Assembly (NCBI RefSeq): GCF_036924595.1 | Contig: NZ_JAZHRV010000001.1 | Coordinates: 7,839,501 to 7,903,500 of the forward strand | Length of the DNA stretch: 64,000 nt | Source of the DNA: Bradyrhizobium algeriense | Lineage (GTDB): Bacteria > Pseudomonadota > Alphaproteobacteria > Rhizobiales > Xanthobacteraceae | Reading direction: 5' to 3' | Shown: positions 24,340-32,472 of the stretch, in pieces | How the letters are laid out: every line of letters begins with the position of its first letter | Position numbering within the stretch: the stretch's first letter is position 1 | Notes under the pieces: model-generated | What the model was told of the DNA's origin: nothing | The model's database searches: none | The model's input: the letters and a program-made list of their open reading frames with translations, nothing else | Position numbers and translations under genes: made by a program

Positions 24340-25216
24340 GGTCGCGGCCCAGTCCGGCGCGCGGGATATCGAGAAAGTCGAAATCGATATCATCCTCACT
24401 GATCTCCTCCAGCTCTTTCATGAGAAGGGAATCACCGAGCACGTCGCCTTCAAGGGCGGCACGATGCTGCGCAAGATGATCTTCGGTCCCCGGGGGCGCT
24501 ATTCAACCGATCTTGATTTTACGCTGCGCTCGGAGTTCACCGACGAACAGGTGATGCAAATGGTTCTTGATGCGCTCGGCGAGTCCTATCACGGCATCAG
24601 CTTCAAGATTGACGGTAAGGATTGGGATTTTACGGACAATAGTTTCTTTGCGAACCCCGCTTGCTCCCATGCAGGCAACGAGAAGGGCATCAAGATCAAA
24701 ATCCAGGTGAGCCTGCGCGAAAAGCCTATTCTGCCCGTCCGCACACTGCCGCAGCTCAAGCAGGGATACTTCGACCAGCTTCCATTCAAGCCTGCAGATA
24801 TTCCCTGCCTTGCCCACGAGGAAGTGCTGTCCGAGAAAATCCGGGCCGCCTCGCAGCGTTCCAAAATCCGCGACCTTCACGATCTCTCGCAAGCGGTGAA
24901 CATGAAGTTCGACCGCGATCTCACGCGATCGCTTGCCGTCATCAAGCTGTGGGAGAGCGACAAGGACAATCTCGACTACGATAAATTCGCAAAGCAGGTC
25001 GAGGGCGGCAAAGATTACGATTTGAACGATCTTAGAAACCTGCTGCGCAAGGACGAACAGCCTGATCTGAAAGCGATGATCAAGCGCGTCACCGACAATT
25101 ACCGCTGGCTGGGACCGATGACCGATCTTGAAAAGAGGATCGCGCAGGATAGCAAGCGCACGCGCAAGGATGATGCAGCTGCTCTCAAGGCCGACGCGGT
25201 GAAGCGGGCAGGATAG
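24314..25216 (+). CDS. abiEii: AbiEii/AbiGii-type nucleotidyltransferase toxin
   Basis: This 300-residue nucleotidyltransferase toxin has the motif FKGGTMLRKM (residues about 46-55) followed by RYSTDLDFT (62-70), which provides the GG..S and D-x-D residues of the polymerase-beta-like fold. KIKIQVSLREK and LAHEEVLSEKIRAASQRSKIRDLHDL are further AbiEii signatures (the third Asp/Lys region). ATG 24314 lies inside the antitoxin gene; the frame is open upstream but that part is antitoxin in another frame. AbiEii-family toxins modify tRNA or other targets with nucleotides and cause growth arrest on phage infection. Confidence 0.88.
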   Translation: MLTTEQIRKVAAQSGARDIEKVEIDIILTDLLQLFHEKGITEHVAFKGGTMLRKMIFGPRGRYSTDLDFTLRSEFTDEQVMQMVLDALGESYHGISFKIDGKDWDFTDNSFFANPACSHAGNEKGIKIKIQVSLREKPILPVRTLPQLKQGYFDQLPFKPADIPCLAHEEVLSEKIRAASQRSKIRDLHDLSQAVNMKFDRDLTRSLAVIKLWESDKDNLDYDKFAKQVEGGKDYDLNDLRNLLRKDEQPDLKAMIKRVTDNYRWLGPMTDLEKRIAQDSKRTRKDDAAALKADAVKRAG

Positions 25217-25295
25217 CGTGCTAGCACATCTGCTCCACGGCATCGCGGACATGTTCTGCGTAGCGGTGTGCTTGGCGCAGCGACCAAAGCCGGGT

Positions 25296-25493
25296 CTACC
25301 ACCCCGGCTTCGGCCTGCTCGTCTGGCGCTGCGCGATCACGCGGCGGATCAGGGCGAGCGTCGCTAAGGCCTCGCGGCGCTCCGGCGTGCCTTCGCGGCA
25401 GCCGGCGAGCCTGTCCGTCACGGATTCCAACCGGATGTCCAGCTCCCGGTCGGTAATGCGTTGCAGCGAGGTGATCGTGGTGAAGGTGCTCAT
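25296..25493 (-). CDS. Small conserved-type hypothetical protein
   Basis: This 65-residue protein (STFTTITSLQRITDRELDIR, then LESVTDRLAGCREG and ALATLALIRRVIAQRQ) is Arg/Leu-rich and probably helical. A strong AAGGAGG lies about 7 bases before ATG 25493, which makes it likely to be a translated gene. It is convergent with the AbiEii toxin gene. I do not recognise a family. Confidence 0.55.
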   Translation of the reverse strand: MSTFTTITSLQRITDRELDIRLESVTDRLAGCREGTPERREALATLALIRRVIAQRQTSRPKPGW

Positions 25494-25669
25494 GGTTTCC
25501 TCCTTGTTTCGGAGGCCCGGCCCATCGGGGCCTTCCATGGCCCCGCATCACCCAAGCATCAGCAGGTGTTCGATTCTCCTAGGGAGCGCCAACAATTTCA
25601 AATTACTTGGCTGCATTCTGGCGCTCTTCGCGTAGCGCTTCTCCAACTTTTCTCCAACCGAGGATTTGC

Positions 25670-25984
25670 TCACGCACGAAGACGTCGCGCGGTTCTCGGC
25701 ATATGCGGGCACCGCGGACCGAACCACTCCAAATCCGTTTTCTCGTGGCTAAGCTCGAGACGCCAGATCTCAAGGCTCTCTCTTGTCAACAGTGTCTGCA
25801 GCGCGCGTAAGACGGAGACCCTGTGTTTCTTTTGCACGAGCTGCCCTGCACTTTGACAAAGTTCGGACGTTGAGAACGACCTTTTCGGATGCTTTTCGAA
25901 TAGATGCTTCAGTCGCAGCGCGACCCGTCCCAATCCCCTGCTCAAAGGTCCGCTACCGGAGTTAAGTGTTTCCCAACCGCCCAA
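25670..25984 (-). CDS. Hypothetical protein, possible winged helix
   Basis: This protein of about 104 residues includes LGRVALRLKHLFEKHPKRSF, then STSELCQ and KKHRVSVLRALQTLL. The pattern of a helix, a turn with SFSTSEL and a basic second helix resembles small winged-helix proteins seen in rhizobia. The frame opens with TTG 25984 and stays open for about a dozen codons upstream without an ATG or GTG, so the start is uncertain. It stands alone between the abiE island and the ASCH gene. Confidence 0.4.
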   Translation of the reverse strand: MGGWETLNSGSGPLSRGLGRVALRLKHLFEKHPKRSFSTSELCQSAGQLVQKKHRVSVLRALQTLLTRESLEIWRLELSHEKTDLEWFGPRCPHMPRTARRLRA

Positions 25985-26070
25985 TTTAATGTCTAGGTTG
26001 CGCTGGTCAATGTCTCTCGGAAGACAGACCTAAACAGTTGGGCGCGCATCGGCTGAGAGGAAATTGGGGC

Positions 26071-26949
26071 ATGAAGGGTCTAATCATCGACGAACCGTGG
26101 ATCAGCTTGATCCTGGCTGGCGAGAAGATTTGGGAAATGCGCAAGACGGCTTGTCATCACCGAGGCCGCATTGCGCTTATCCGCAAAGGCAGCGGTCAGG
26201 TCGTCGGCATTGCCAACGTCGTCGGTTCGCTGGCTCCGCTTTCATCACCCCTCGCTTATGCCGATGCTGAACCAAAGCATCGCATTCCTCCGGACCGGCA
26301 GGATCAGGCATTTGTCGATGGCTGGCGGACTCCCTGGGTTCTCGTGAACGCTCGGCCGCTCACCAGTCCAGTGCCCTACAAACATCCATTCGGAGCGGTG
26401 ATATGGGTCAACCTGGATGTGGACGTGGTTGGCGCAGTTGAGGCAAAGAGTAGTTTGGTGGGGGCTGGACAAAAAATCGCGGCGGATCGGAAGTTCGTCC
26501 GCCTGGATGATGATAAAAAGGCCTCTGGGCTGTCACTGCTGGGTCGCCTGTCCTCATGGCTGCACAAGGACGCGGTCGAGCCTGTAGAAGCGACGCAGGG
26601 CTCGCAAACCGTGGGCCAGCCACTTTCAGAGGAATCGGAGATTAGCCGCATCGTCAAAGTGACAGGCGGCAATCTCCGCAATGATCACCTTTACCTCCCG
26701 CTCGATTTCTTTCCCACCGACGCGATCGGCGGTAGGAACAGATCGGAAGCAGCTTCGCGCATGATTTCGGTCACGTTCACTCCCGGGGCCACTGTGGAGA
26801 CCGATATCGATCGCGCAAAGCGCATTCTTCGTGAGCGCGGAGCGGTCGCTGATTTTTTTGCTCGTGCAGGCGTGAAGGAAGGTGACTCCTTGCGCCTGAC
26901 CAACACCGCGCCGTACCGTTACGAAGTCTCCAAGGTGGCGAATGCCTGA
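26071..26949 (+). CDS. ASCH-domain protein with an unrecognised C-terminal domain
   Basis: This protein has 292 residues. The N-terminal 110 residues form an ASCH domain (KGLIIDEPWISLILAGEKIWEM, RGRIALIRKGSGQVVGIANVV, WVLVNARPL), a PUA-like fold that binds RNA or modified nucleotides. A Ser/Glu-rich linker (about 125-190) follows. The last 100 residues (NLRNDHLYLPLDFFPTDAIG, then VTFTPGATVETDIDRAKRI, FFARAGVKEGDSLRLT) look like a beta-barrel of the B3/AbrB-like, nucleic-acid-binding kind, but I cannot name it. ATG 26071 is the natural start. It is convergent with the formylglutamate amidohydrolase gene. A role in recognising modified nucleic acid is inference. Confidence 0.7.
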   Translation: MKGLIIDEPWISLILAGEKIWEMRKTACHHRGRIALIRKGSGQVVGIANVVGSLAPLSSPLAYADAEPKHRIPPDRQDQAFVDGWRTPWVLVNARPLTSPVPYKHPFGAVIWVNLDVDVVGAVEAKSSLVGAGQKIAADRKFVRLDDDKKASGLSLLGRLSSWLHKDAVEPVEATQGSQTVGQPLSEESEISRIVKVTGGNLRNDHLYLPLDFFPTDAIGGRNRSEAASRMISVTFTPGATVETDIDRAKRILRERGAVADFFARAGVKEGDSLRLTNTAPYRYEVSKVANA

Positions 26950-27013
26950 CCACAGCAGCCACGTTCGGGAAATGCGTGCGGATCGAGCGGCACAGATCCG
27001 AGCCGCATCCGCC

Positions 27014-27781
27014 TCACCGCGAATACTGACCGGCTACTGCCAACATGTCGGAAACGGCTTTCCGAACCTCGCCGAAGCTCGGCAGTCGCTCGCCAGTCTC
27101 TTCATTCATGTAGAGCCGTCGATTGACCTCGATCATCACGGCTTGGACGCTCGGCTCGCGCCGATAGTGTCTTGCAGGGACCGGTGCGCCAGCGAAGGGA
27201 CGATCGATAAGCACGGAAAATCCGGCAGCGGACGCTGCGGCAATCAGCTCATCGCGAAGTCGTGCGGGCGTATGCCAATCGTCCGTTCCGATGCAAATAT
27301 CCGGTCGGGCCGGGTCCTGGTCGGGTTCATGCGGCAGGGGTCGCGATGAGAAGCTGTGGCAATCGACGATAATGCAGCTCCTCCCCTCGGCAATTAGTTG
27401 CGCCGCTAAGTCTGTGAGCTTCTGATGATGGGGGCGGTACCAAGTCTCGATAAGCCGGGCCCGTTCGGCCGTCGTCAGGTGCTCGCGCAGGGGCCGTCCA
27501 TCCGTTGTCTTCACGTAGACGGCGCCCATGCCCCGCACAGCCATCGGTTCGTCGGCGTCGTCAGGAAATCGCTCGACGTCGCAGACCAGACGGCTGACGG
27601 GAAAGACCATCCGCGCAGCTTCGAACGGCGTGGGTGCGAACAGGTCGTCCGTGAACGCATCGGTCATGCGAAGCAACTCCAGCTCCAGCATTCGGTCGTC
27701 CGGAGCAAGTTGCGCTCTTTCTTCAGGCGAAATGAGCCGGGAGCTATGGGGAATGTGAAGTAAGAGATTTGGCGACGGCAT
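27014..27781 (-). CDS. N-formylglutamate amidohydrolase family protein
   Basis: This protein of about 255 residues matches N-formylglutamate amidohydrolase: LLLHIPHSSRLI, RLVCDVERFPDD, IIVDCHSFSSRPLPHEPDQD, RPDICIGTDDWHTP, and the C-terminal VMIEVNRRLYMNEETG. Zinc ligands are likely in HIPHSS and DCHSF. ATG 27781 was preferred because GAGGA lies about 8 bases before it; ATG 27790 is in frame. In the Hut pathway this enzyme releases glutamate, but no other hut gene is near, so the physiological substrate is open. It follows the HD-hydrolase gene by 12 bases. Confidence 0.88.
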   Translation of the reverse strand: MPSPNLLLHIPHSSRLISPEERAQLAPDDRMLELELLRMTDAFTDDLFAPTPFEAARMVFPVSRLVCDVERFPDDADEPMAVRGMGAVYVKTTDGRPLREHLTTAERARLIETWYRPHHQKLTDLAAQLIAEGRSCIIVDCHSFSSRPLPHEPDQDPARPDICIGTDDWHTPARLRDELIAAASAAGFSVLIDRPFAGAPVPARHYRREPSVQAVMIEVNRRLYMNEETGERLPSFGEVRKAVSDMLAVAGQYSR

Positions 27782-27793
27782 GCCACGCATTCC

Positions 27794-28351
27794 TCAGGTC
27801 CGCGATTTGGGAACGGCCAACGACCGTTCAGCATTCTCAACGGCGCGATCGAACTGCTCCTCGAGCCAAGGAGAGGCGCCGCGCAAGCCCTGAACAACCT
27901 TCTTGGCCCAGTCGATATATTCGAGTCGGCGTCTAACAGACCAGTCGGGAGAGGGCGCAAACGCAATCGCGCGCACGTTGCTCGTCTTGTCGGCGAGCTT
28001 GATGAGTTTCGCGGCTTCAGTCTTTTTCGGCGCGTGCTCGACTTGGAGCCGCTTACGCTCTGCCTTGTCCAGCGACTTATCATCGGTGACTTCCGCAACA
28101 ATCGCGGCAACCCGGTCGCCGAATTCTCTTGCAATGAGTTCGAAGGGAACTTCCTGGTCTTCGACGGCATCATGCAAGAGGGCTGCAATGACCAGCTCGG
28201 GATCTTGACCATGGGTCGCATCGGCGATGAGGCTCGCGACCTCGAGCAAGTGGTTAATGTAGGGTTCTTGAGCTGCGCCTTTGCGTCGCTGGTGAACGTG
28301 CCACCGCGCGGTAGCGTCAGCAGCTCGCAGTACAGCAATCCATTCCTTCAT
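27794..28351 (-). CDS. HD-domain (p)ppGpp hydrolase-like protein (small SpoT/MESH1 type)
   Basis: This 185-residue stand-alone HD phosphohydrolase begins EWIAVLRAADATARWHVHQR, then EPYINHLLEVASLI (first metal His), AALLHDAVEDQEV (the HD pair) and AAKLIKLADKTSNVRAIA (the later conserved KLADKxxN segment of SpoT-like hydrolases). There is no synthetase domain. ATG 28351 is taken as start; AAGGAGG is 15 bases upstream, so initiation is not fully clear, and the frame stays open to 28426. It is co-directional with the N-formylglutamate amidohydrolase gene, and the pair looks like an operon. It may degrade alarmones or related nucleotides. Confidence 0.8.
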   Translation of the reverse strand: MKEWIAVLRAADATARWHVHQRRKGAAQEPYINHLLEVASLIADATHGQDPELVIAALLHDAVEDQEVPFELIAREFGDRVAAIVAEVTDDKSLDKAERKRLQVEHAPKKTEAAKLIKLADKTSNVRAIAFAPSPDWSVRRRLEYIDWAKKVVQGLRGASPWLEEQFDRAVENAERSLAVPKSRT

Positions 28352-28426
28352 GATGATCTCTCGAAACCTCCTTCTGAGGTGGTTGGTCATTCGCTCGACT
28401 TCGCCTTTAGGCGCGGTGACCTGCAA

Positions 28427-28709
28427 ATCGCCGCGTGCCAGTCAGCAGATGCCGAAACAACATTACGAATCACAAAAAAATGGCCAGCGATACAGACGAT
28501 CCACAAATCCGGGTTTTTGCGGGGTAGGGAGCAAAACGGCCACCGGAGTCGTTAGACTTTCGCTTCGCGCCCTTGCAAAATTTCCATGACAAGCAACCCG
28601 TTGGTAACGCATCTGAGTACGGGCGGCTGTCAATAAGCAAGAAACAAGCGGGAATTTGAAGCGACGACCACCAAGCGGTAAGATTCAAATGGCGGGACCA
28701 ATTGCGGCA
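28427..28709. other. Gene-free interval
   Basis: About 280 bases between the HD-hydrolase gene and a decayed coding region. No RNA gene, promoter or repeat is convincing here; it must contain the promoter of the HD/amidohydrolase pair. Confidence 0.4.
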
Positions 28710-29345
28710 TTAGATGCCGTGCCGTCGCGCGTACTCGACCAACCGCGGGTACCGATGATCATTACGCAAACTCGGCATCGCCTGTGCAATGGCTTCCAAG
28801 CATTGCGCAAGTTCTCTGGGTGCCCACGGCTGGTCAGTGAGAATGGCGTCGAGCAAACGCAATGCAGCTTCCGGGAATCGGGCAGATAACTCGGACTCAT
28901 GCAGTTGGTGCACAACCTAGTGGGGATGCTCAATCGGCCGTAGCCAGTCAACAACAACAGCAACGGCCGAAGGAAATTCACCGCCTGCTGCAATGCTCAT
29001 GCGCGCAAGGGATTCTGCAATGCTGTCTGACGCTTGGTCCGTGACTTGGGCCAGACCTCCTGCCAGAATGGGCGGACACGGTTCTTCCAATAGTCCTCCC
29101 GTTGTTCAGCACCGCCTTTGAGGGCTTGCGAGAGTGCTCGCGCGACTTCGTGCAGACCCTCTTGCGGTACTGCCCCAATGGCGGTCCCAAAGTCAGCCGA
29201 CGTATAACCTTTGACGGGGTCCAAAGCAGCGTAGGTTAGGAATGCTGCGAATTGTCGACCGTGTTCGCCAAGCTCGCCATAGTGATCCGCTGTGGAAAGG
29301 AACTGCGATTTGAATGCGATCAGGAGCGGACGATACCGGCCACTG
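28710..29345 (-). pseudogene. C-terminal remnant of a large protein (frameshift and in-frame stop)
   Basis: On the minus strand a C-terminus of about 210 residues can be rebuilt: LLIAFKSQFLSTADHYGELG, GRQFAAFLTYAALDPVKGY, KNRVRPFWQEVWPKS, then, after a one-base loss near 29040, SDSIAESLARMSIAAGGEFP and DWLRPIEHPH. A TAG at about 28918 interrupts, and VVHQLHESELSARFPEAALR and LRNDHRYPRLVEYARRHGI complete it. The piece resembles the C-terminal part of large SIR2/DUF4020-like proteins, but this is from memory and weak. The 5' end is lost near 29345. It may be another decayed defence gene. Confidence 0.5.
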
Positions 29346-29544
29346 GGATAAGGTGCTGCATGGAGTTTTAGTTTGGATCTGCATTATCAATGGCTTGAAG
29401 GCTCAGGCGACGAATGCATTCGGTGTGGTGTCCCGGTTTTTGTCCCGGTTTTGGATTGTTGGTCTGAGCCGCATGCGAGTTACCATTCTGCTTGCCTCGT
29501 GCCTATCTAGGCTTGCCGGCAGCAAGCCTGTTGAAAGGGAGTCT

Positions 29545-30188
29545 GTCGAGGTCTCGCCCGGTCCTATGCTGCTGCCTGGTTCGAGCCGTGGCCGCATGAA
29601 GCGCTCGCCCGGGAGTATCAGCAGCCGGCAACACTCGAGCAAGGCCTCTCACTGGCGCAGAGAGCGGTTGAACTAGATCCCCATCTGGCTGACGCCCGTC
29701 TGGCGCTTGCGGCAATATTGCAGTGGCTCCACAGGCCCGCCGAAAGCCGCGCAGAATTCGAGTGCGCCTTCGAACTCAATCCGAATCTTGCGGACTATCG
29801 GTTCGCACTCGCGCTCACCCGTTGGGGCCGCACCGAAGAAGCAATGGACCACCTGAAACGGATCATCCGGTTCGACCCCTTCCATGCACCGACCTGCCTG
29901 ACTTTCTTGGGAAACGCCTATTACTTGATCGGCCGATACACCGACGCGATTGCAAATCTCAGGACTGCGGCTCGTCGTTCGCCGACTTTTCGACCAACCT
30001 TCGTTTGGCTTGCCGCGACCGCGGCCAAGCTCGGATATGATGGGGAGGCCCAGGAAGCGGCGGCGGTTGTGCTACGGCGGGATCCTGCCTTCACCATCAA
30101 AAAATGGCTCCATCTGCATCAGTTTGCAAAGCCGGCCGATGCCGAGCATGTCGCCGAAGGATTGCGGATGGCCCAGTTTCCCGAATGA
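29545..30188 (+). pseudogene. TPR domain fragment of a cyclase-TPR protein
   Basis: A frame that begins without a start codon (YAAAWFEPWPHEALAREYQQ) runs to a normal stop at 30188. It contains tetratricopeptide repeats: LSLAQRAVELDPHLADARLA, ESRAEFECAFELNPNLADY, AMDHLKRIIRFDPFHAPTCL and AIANLRTAARRSPTF. It ends GLRMAQFPE, much like the GLRTAGLPE end of the cyclase/TPR protein at 57130-59088. The cyclase and TolB-like parts are missing, so this is the 3' part of a related, truncated gene. Confidence 0.7.
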
Positions 30189-30245
30189 GGACGCTGGTAC
30201 GTTACGATCGCTCAAAGTTAAGCGGCGGAGATGTAGCGCTCGTGA

Positions 30246-30272
30246 GCGGCCGCTGCTGGCGCAAAGCGGCCA
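30246..30272. repeat. Dispersed hairpin repeat, copy 1
   Basis: GCGGCCGCTGCTGGCGCAAA followed by GCGGCCA is one of four similar intergenic elements in the window (others near 39112, 41613 and 59884). The arms GCGGCC(GCT) and (A)GCGGCC suggest hairpin potential. The surrounding interval 30189-30451 has no gene. Confidence 0.55.
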
Positions 30273-30451
30273 TCCAGCCTGGGCCGAGCAGGTCAACAAA
30301 TTGAAGGCGATGCACGAGTAATTTATCTGAGGTGAGCGAGCCGGACGATGAAGTAAGGGACGGTTGACAGAAGGCGTCAGCGCAGCATCGCCGAGCCGAA
30401 AATTGCGTCGGCCTCCTTTCGGAGCTTCTGGCCAGAAGTGCGGGGTGGCGA

Positions 30452-31612
30452 TCACAGGCGCTGGCCGGTCTCCGGCGAAAACAACACTGCATCAGCGAGC
30501 GTGACGCGCAGCCCGACGGCGTCGCCGAGCGCGAGCAGTGAATAGCCGGGCACCGTCACCATGACATCACTGCTTGGAGCCCCTTCGTCATCATGCGCCG
30601 TTACCGCGCCATCAAGCCGGACTCCGAGGATCGTATCCGCCCCGACATGTTCGACCAGCGTGACGCGGCCTGCCAGGGTTTCCGGTCCGCCCTGTTCGAC
30701 GGGCATGACGGCGTTGGGGCGCAGCCCCAGAAGCACGGGCCGATCGGATCCCGACGCGGTTGCGGCGAGATGCGACGGAGCCGCCAACAGGGTTTGTCCT
30801 ACCCGCAGGGCACCGTTACCTGCGGTCGCATGGATCAGATTCATCGGCGGTGTGCCAATGAATCTAGCCACATAGGTATTGGTCGGGTTCTGATAGAACT
30901 CCCGCGGAGTTCCGTACTGCTGAACGACGCCATCGCGCATCAGTGCGATGCGGGTACCCATCGTCATTGCCTCGACCTGGTCGTGGGTGACATAGACGAA
31001 GGTCCCGCCGACCTCCCGATGCAGCTTGGTGATCTCAGCCCGCATGGTGGTGCGCAGCTTGGCGTCGAGATTGGACAACGGTTCGTCCATGAGAAACACT
31101 TCCGGCTCGCGCACCATGGCACGGCCCAGGGCAACGCGCTGGCGTTGCCCGCCCGAAAGCGTGCGCGGATGACTATCGAGCATGCTCGTCAGACCGAGGA
31201 TCTTCGCAGTGCGGTCGACGCGCTCGCTAACCTCAGGCAATTTTTCGACCTGGCGCTTGCCGAGGCCTCCTATGAGCGGAATGTGAAACCACCAGCGGAA
31301 GCGCCGCATGATCAGTGGGAACGTGATGTTGCGACGGACCGTCATATGGGGATAGAGCGCGTAGGACTGGAAAACAAAGGCCATGTCGCGGTCGCTCGGC
31401 GGCAATTGATCGACGCGGCGACCGCCCAGGCGAATTTCGCCGCCTGAGATCGTCTCCAGCCCGGCCAACATTCGCAGCAGGGTCGACTTGCCGCAGCCGG
31501 AGGGGCCAAGCAGCACGAGGAACTCGCCGTCCTGCACGTCGAGTGAAATGTCCTGGATCACCGTCTTGGTTCCGAACGACTTGGTAATGTGAACGAGTTC
31601 GATTGCGGCCAT
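30452..31612 (-). CDS. Sugar ABC transporter ATP-binding protein (CUT1, MalK/UgpC type)
   Basis: This 386-residue ATPase has Walker A GPSGCGKST, Q-loop FVFQSYALYPHMTV, signature TLSGGQRQRVALGRAM, Walker B VFLMDEPLSNLD and switch YVTHDQVEAMTMG. A C-terminal regulatory/OB-like domain follows (LGLRPNAVMPV onward), typical of MalK/UgpC. About 25 extra residues after the Q-loop (RRFRWWFHIPLIGGLGKRQV) are unusual for the family. ATG 31612 has AGAGG upstream; the frame extends further but into antisense permease sequence. It is the last gene of the binding protein-permease-permease-ATPase set. Confidence 0.9.
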   Translation of the reverse strand: MAAIELVHITKSFGTKTVIQDISLDVQDGEFLVLLGPSGCGKSTLLRMLAGLETISGGEIRLGGRRVDQLPPSDRDMAFVFQSYALYPHMTVRRNITFPLIMRRFRWWFHIPLIGGLGKRQVEKLPEVSERVDRTAKILGLTSMLDSHPRTLSGGQRQRVALGRAMVREPEVFLMDEPLSNLDAKLRTTMRAEITKLHREVGGTFVYVTHDQVEAMTMGTRIALMRDGVVQQYGTPREFYQNPTNTYVARFIGTPPMNLIHATAGNGALRVGQTLLAAPSHLAATASGSDRPVLLGLRPNAVMPVEQGGPETLAGRVTLVEHVGADTILGVRLDGAVTAHDDEGAPSSDVMVTVPGYSLLALGDAVGLRVTLADAVLFSPETGQRL

Positions 31613-31641
31613 CAGTAACGCCTCTGTTGAATGTAACGGCC

Positions 31642-32472
31642 TCAGCCCTTGACGCTGCCCGCAGTCATGCCGGAGACGACATAGCGCTGCACGAAAAGAT
31701 AAAAAATCACGGCCGGCAGCGTGTAGATCACGCTCACCGCCATGACCGAATGCACCGGCGTAGAGAGTTCGCCGACAAATCCCGCGAGCCCGACCGAGGC
31801 CGTTCGCAAGGCCTCGCTGCTGACCAGTGTCTGGGCGAAGACATATTCGTTCCACCCGTGAAAAAAGGCGATCACCGCCGCGGCGGCAAGCGTCGGCGCG
31901 ACCAACGGCACCACCACGGCGAGAACGATGTCGATCCGCGAACACCCGTCAATCCGCGCCGCCTCTTCGACCTCAATCGGTATGCCGTCGATGGCGCCCT
32001 TGAGGATCCAGGTAATGACGGGAACCGTGAACGCAGTGTTCGCCAGGATAAGGCCGATGAGGCTGTCCAGCAGCGACATCTGGGCGAAGATGCCGTAGAG
32101 CGGCACCACGAGCATCGCTTCAGGCAGCATCTGCGTTGCAAAGAGAGCGAACCCGAAAATGCCCTTACCGCGGAAGCGGAAGCGCGACAACGCATAGGCT
32201 GGTAGAATCGCGAGAGCGATGCTCAGCACCGTCGTCCCCGTCGCGACGATAGCGCTGTTGACGAGCCAGGTCGCCACAGGAATGGTACGGAAAACCTCGC
32301 GATAGGCCGCCGCCTCGGAAAGCGTCGGCAGAAGACGCGCGCGATCGGCGAAGAGTGCGGCCGATGGCGTCAGCGATGTGACGAACATCCAGTACGGCGG
32401 GAAGGCCGCGGCGCCGAGAAGCCCCAGGATGGCGGCGAGGTGCAAGCCCTGTCGCAAGGAAAGCACTCCCAT
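31642..32472 (-). CDS. Sugar ABC transporter permease (CUT1, MalG type)
   Basis: This 276-residue membrane protein has about six hydrophobic segments (LAAILGLLGAAAFPPYWMF, LVNSAIVATGTTVLSIALAI, GFALFATQMLPEAMLVVPLY, LIGLILANTAFTVPVITW, APTLAAAAVIAFF, VSVIYTLPAVIFYLFVQRY) and the EAA loop EVEEAARIDGCSRIDIVLAV that docks the ATPase. The C-terminal GMTAGSVKG is the classic end of MalG-like permeases. Its ATG overlaps the stop of the MalF-like gene as TGATG. Confidence 0.9.
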   Translation of the reverse strand: MGVLSLRQGLHLAAILGLLGAAAFPPYWMFVTSLTPSAALFADRARLLPTLSEAAAYREVFRTIPVATWLVNSAIVATGTTVLSIALAILPAYALSRFRFRGKGIFGFALFATQMLPEAMLVVPLYGIFAQMSLLDSLIGLILANTAFTVPVITWILKGAIDGIPIEVEEAARIDGCSRIDIVLAVVVPLVAPTLAAAAVIAFFHGWNEYVFAQTLVSSEALRTASVGLAGFVGELSTPVHSVMAVSVIYTLPAVIFYLFVQRYVVSGMTAGSVKG

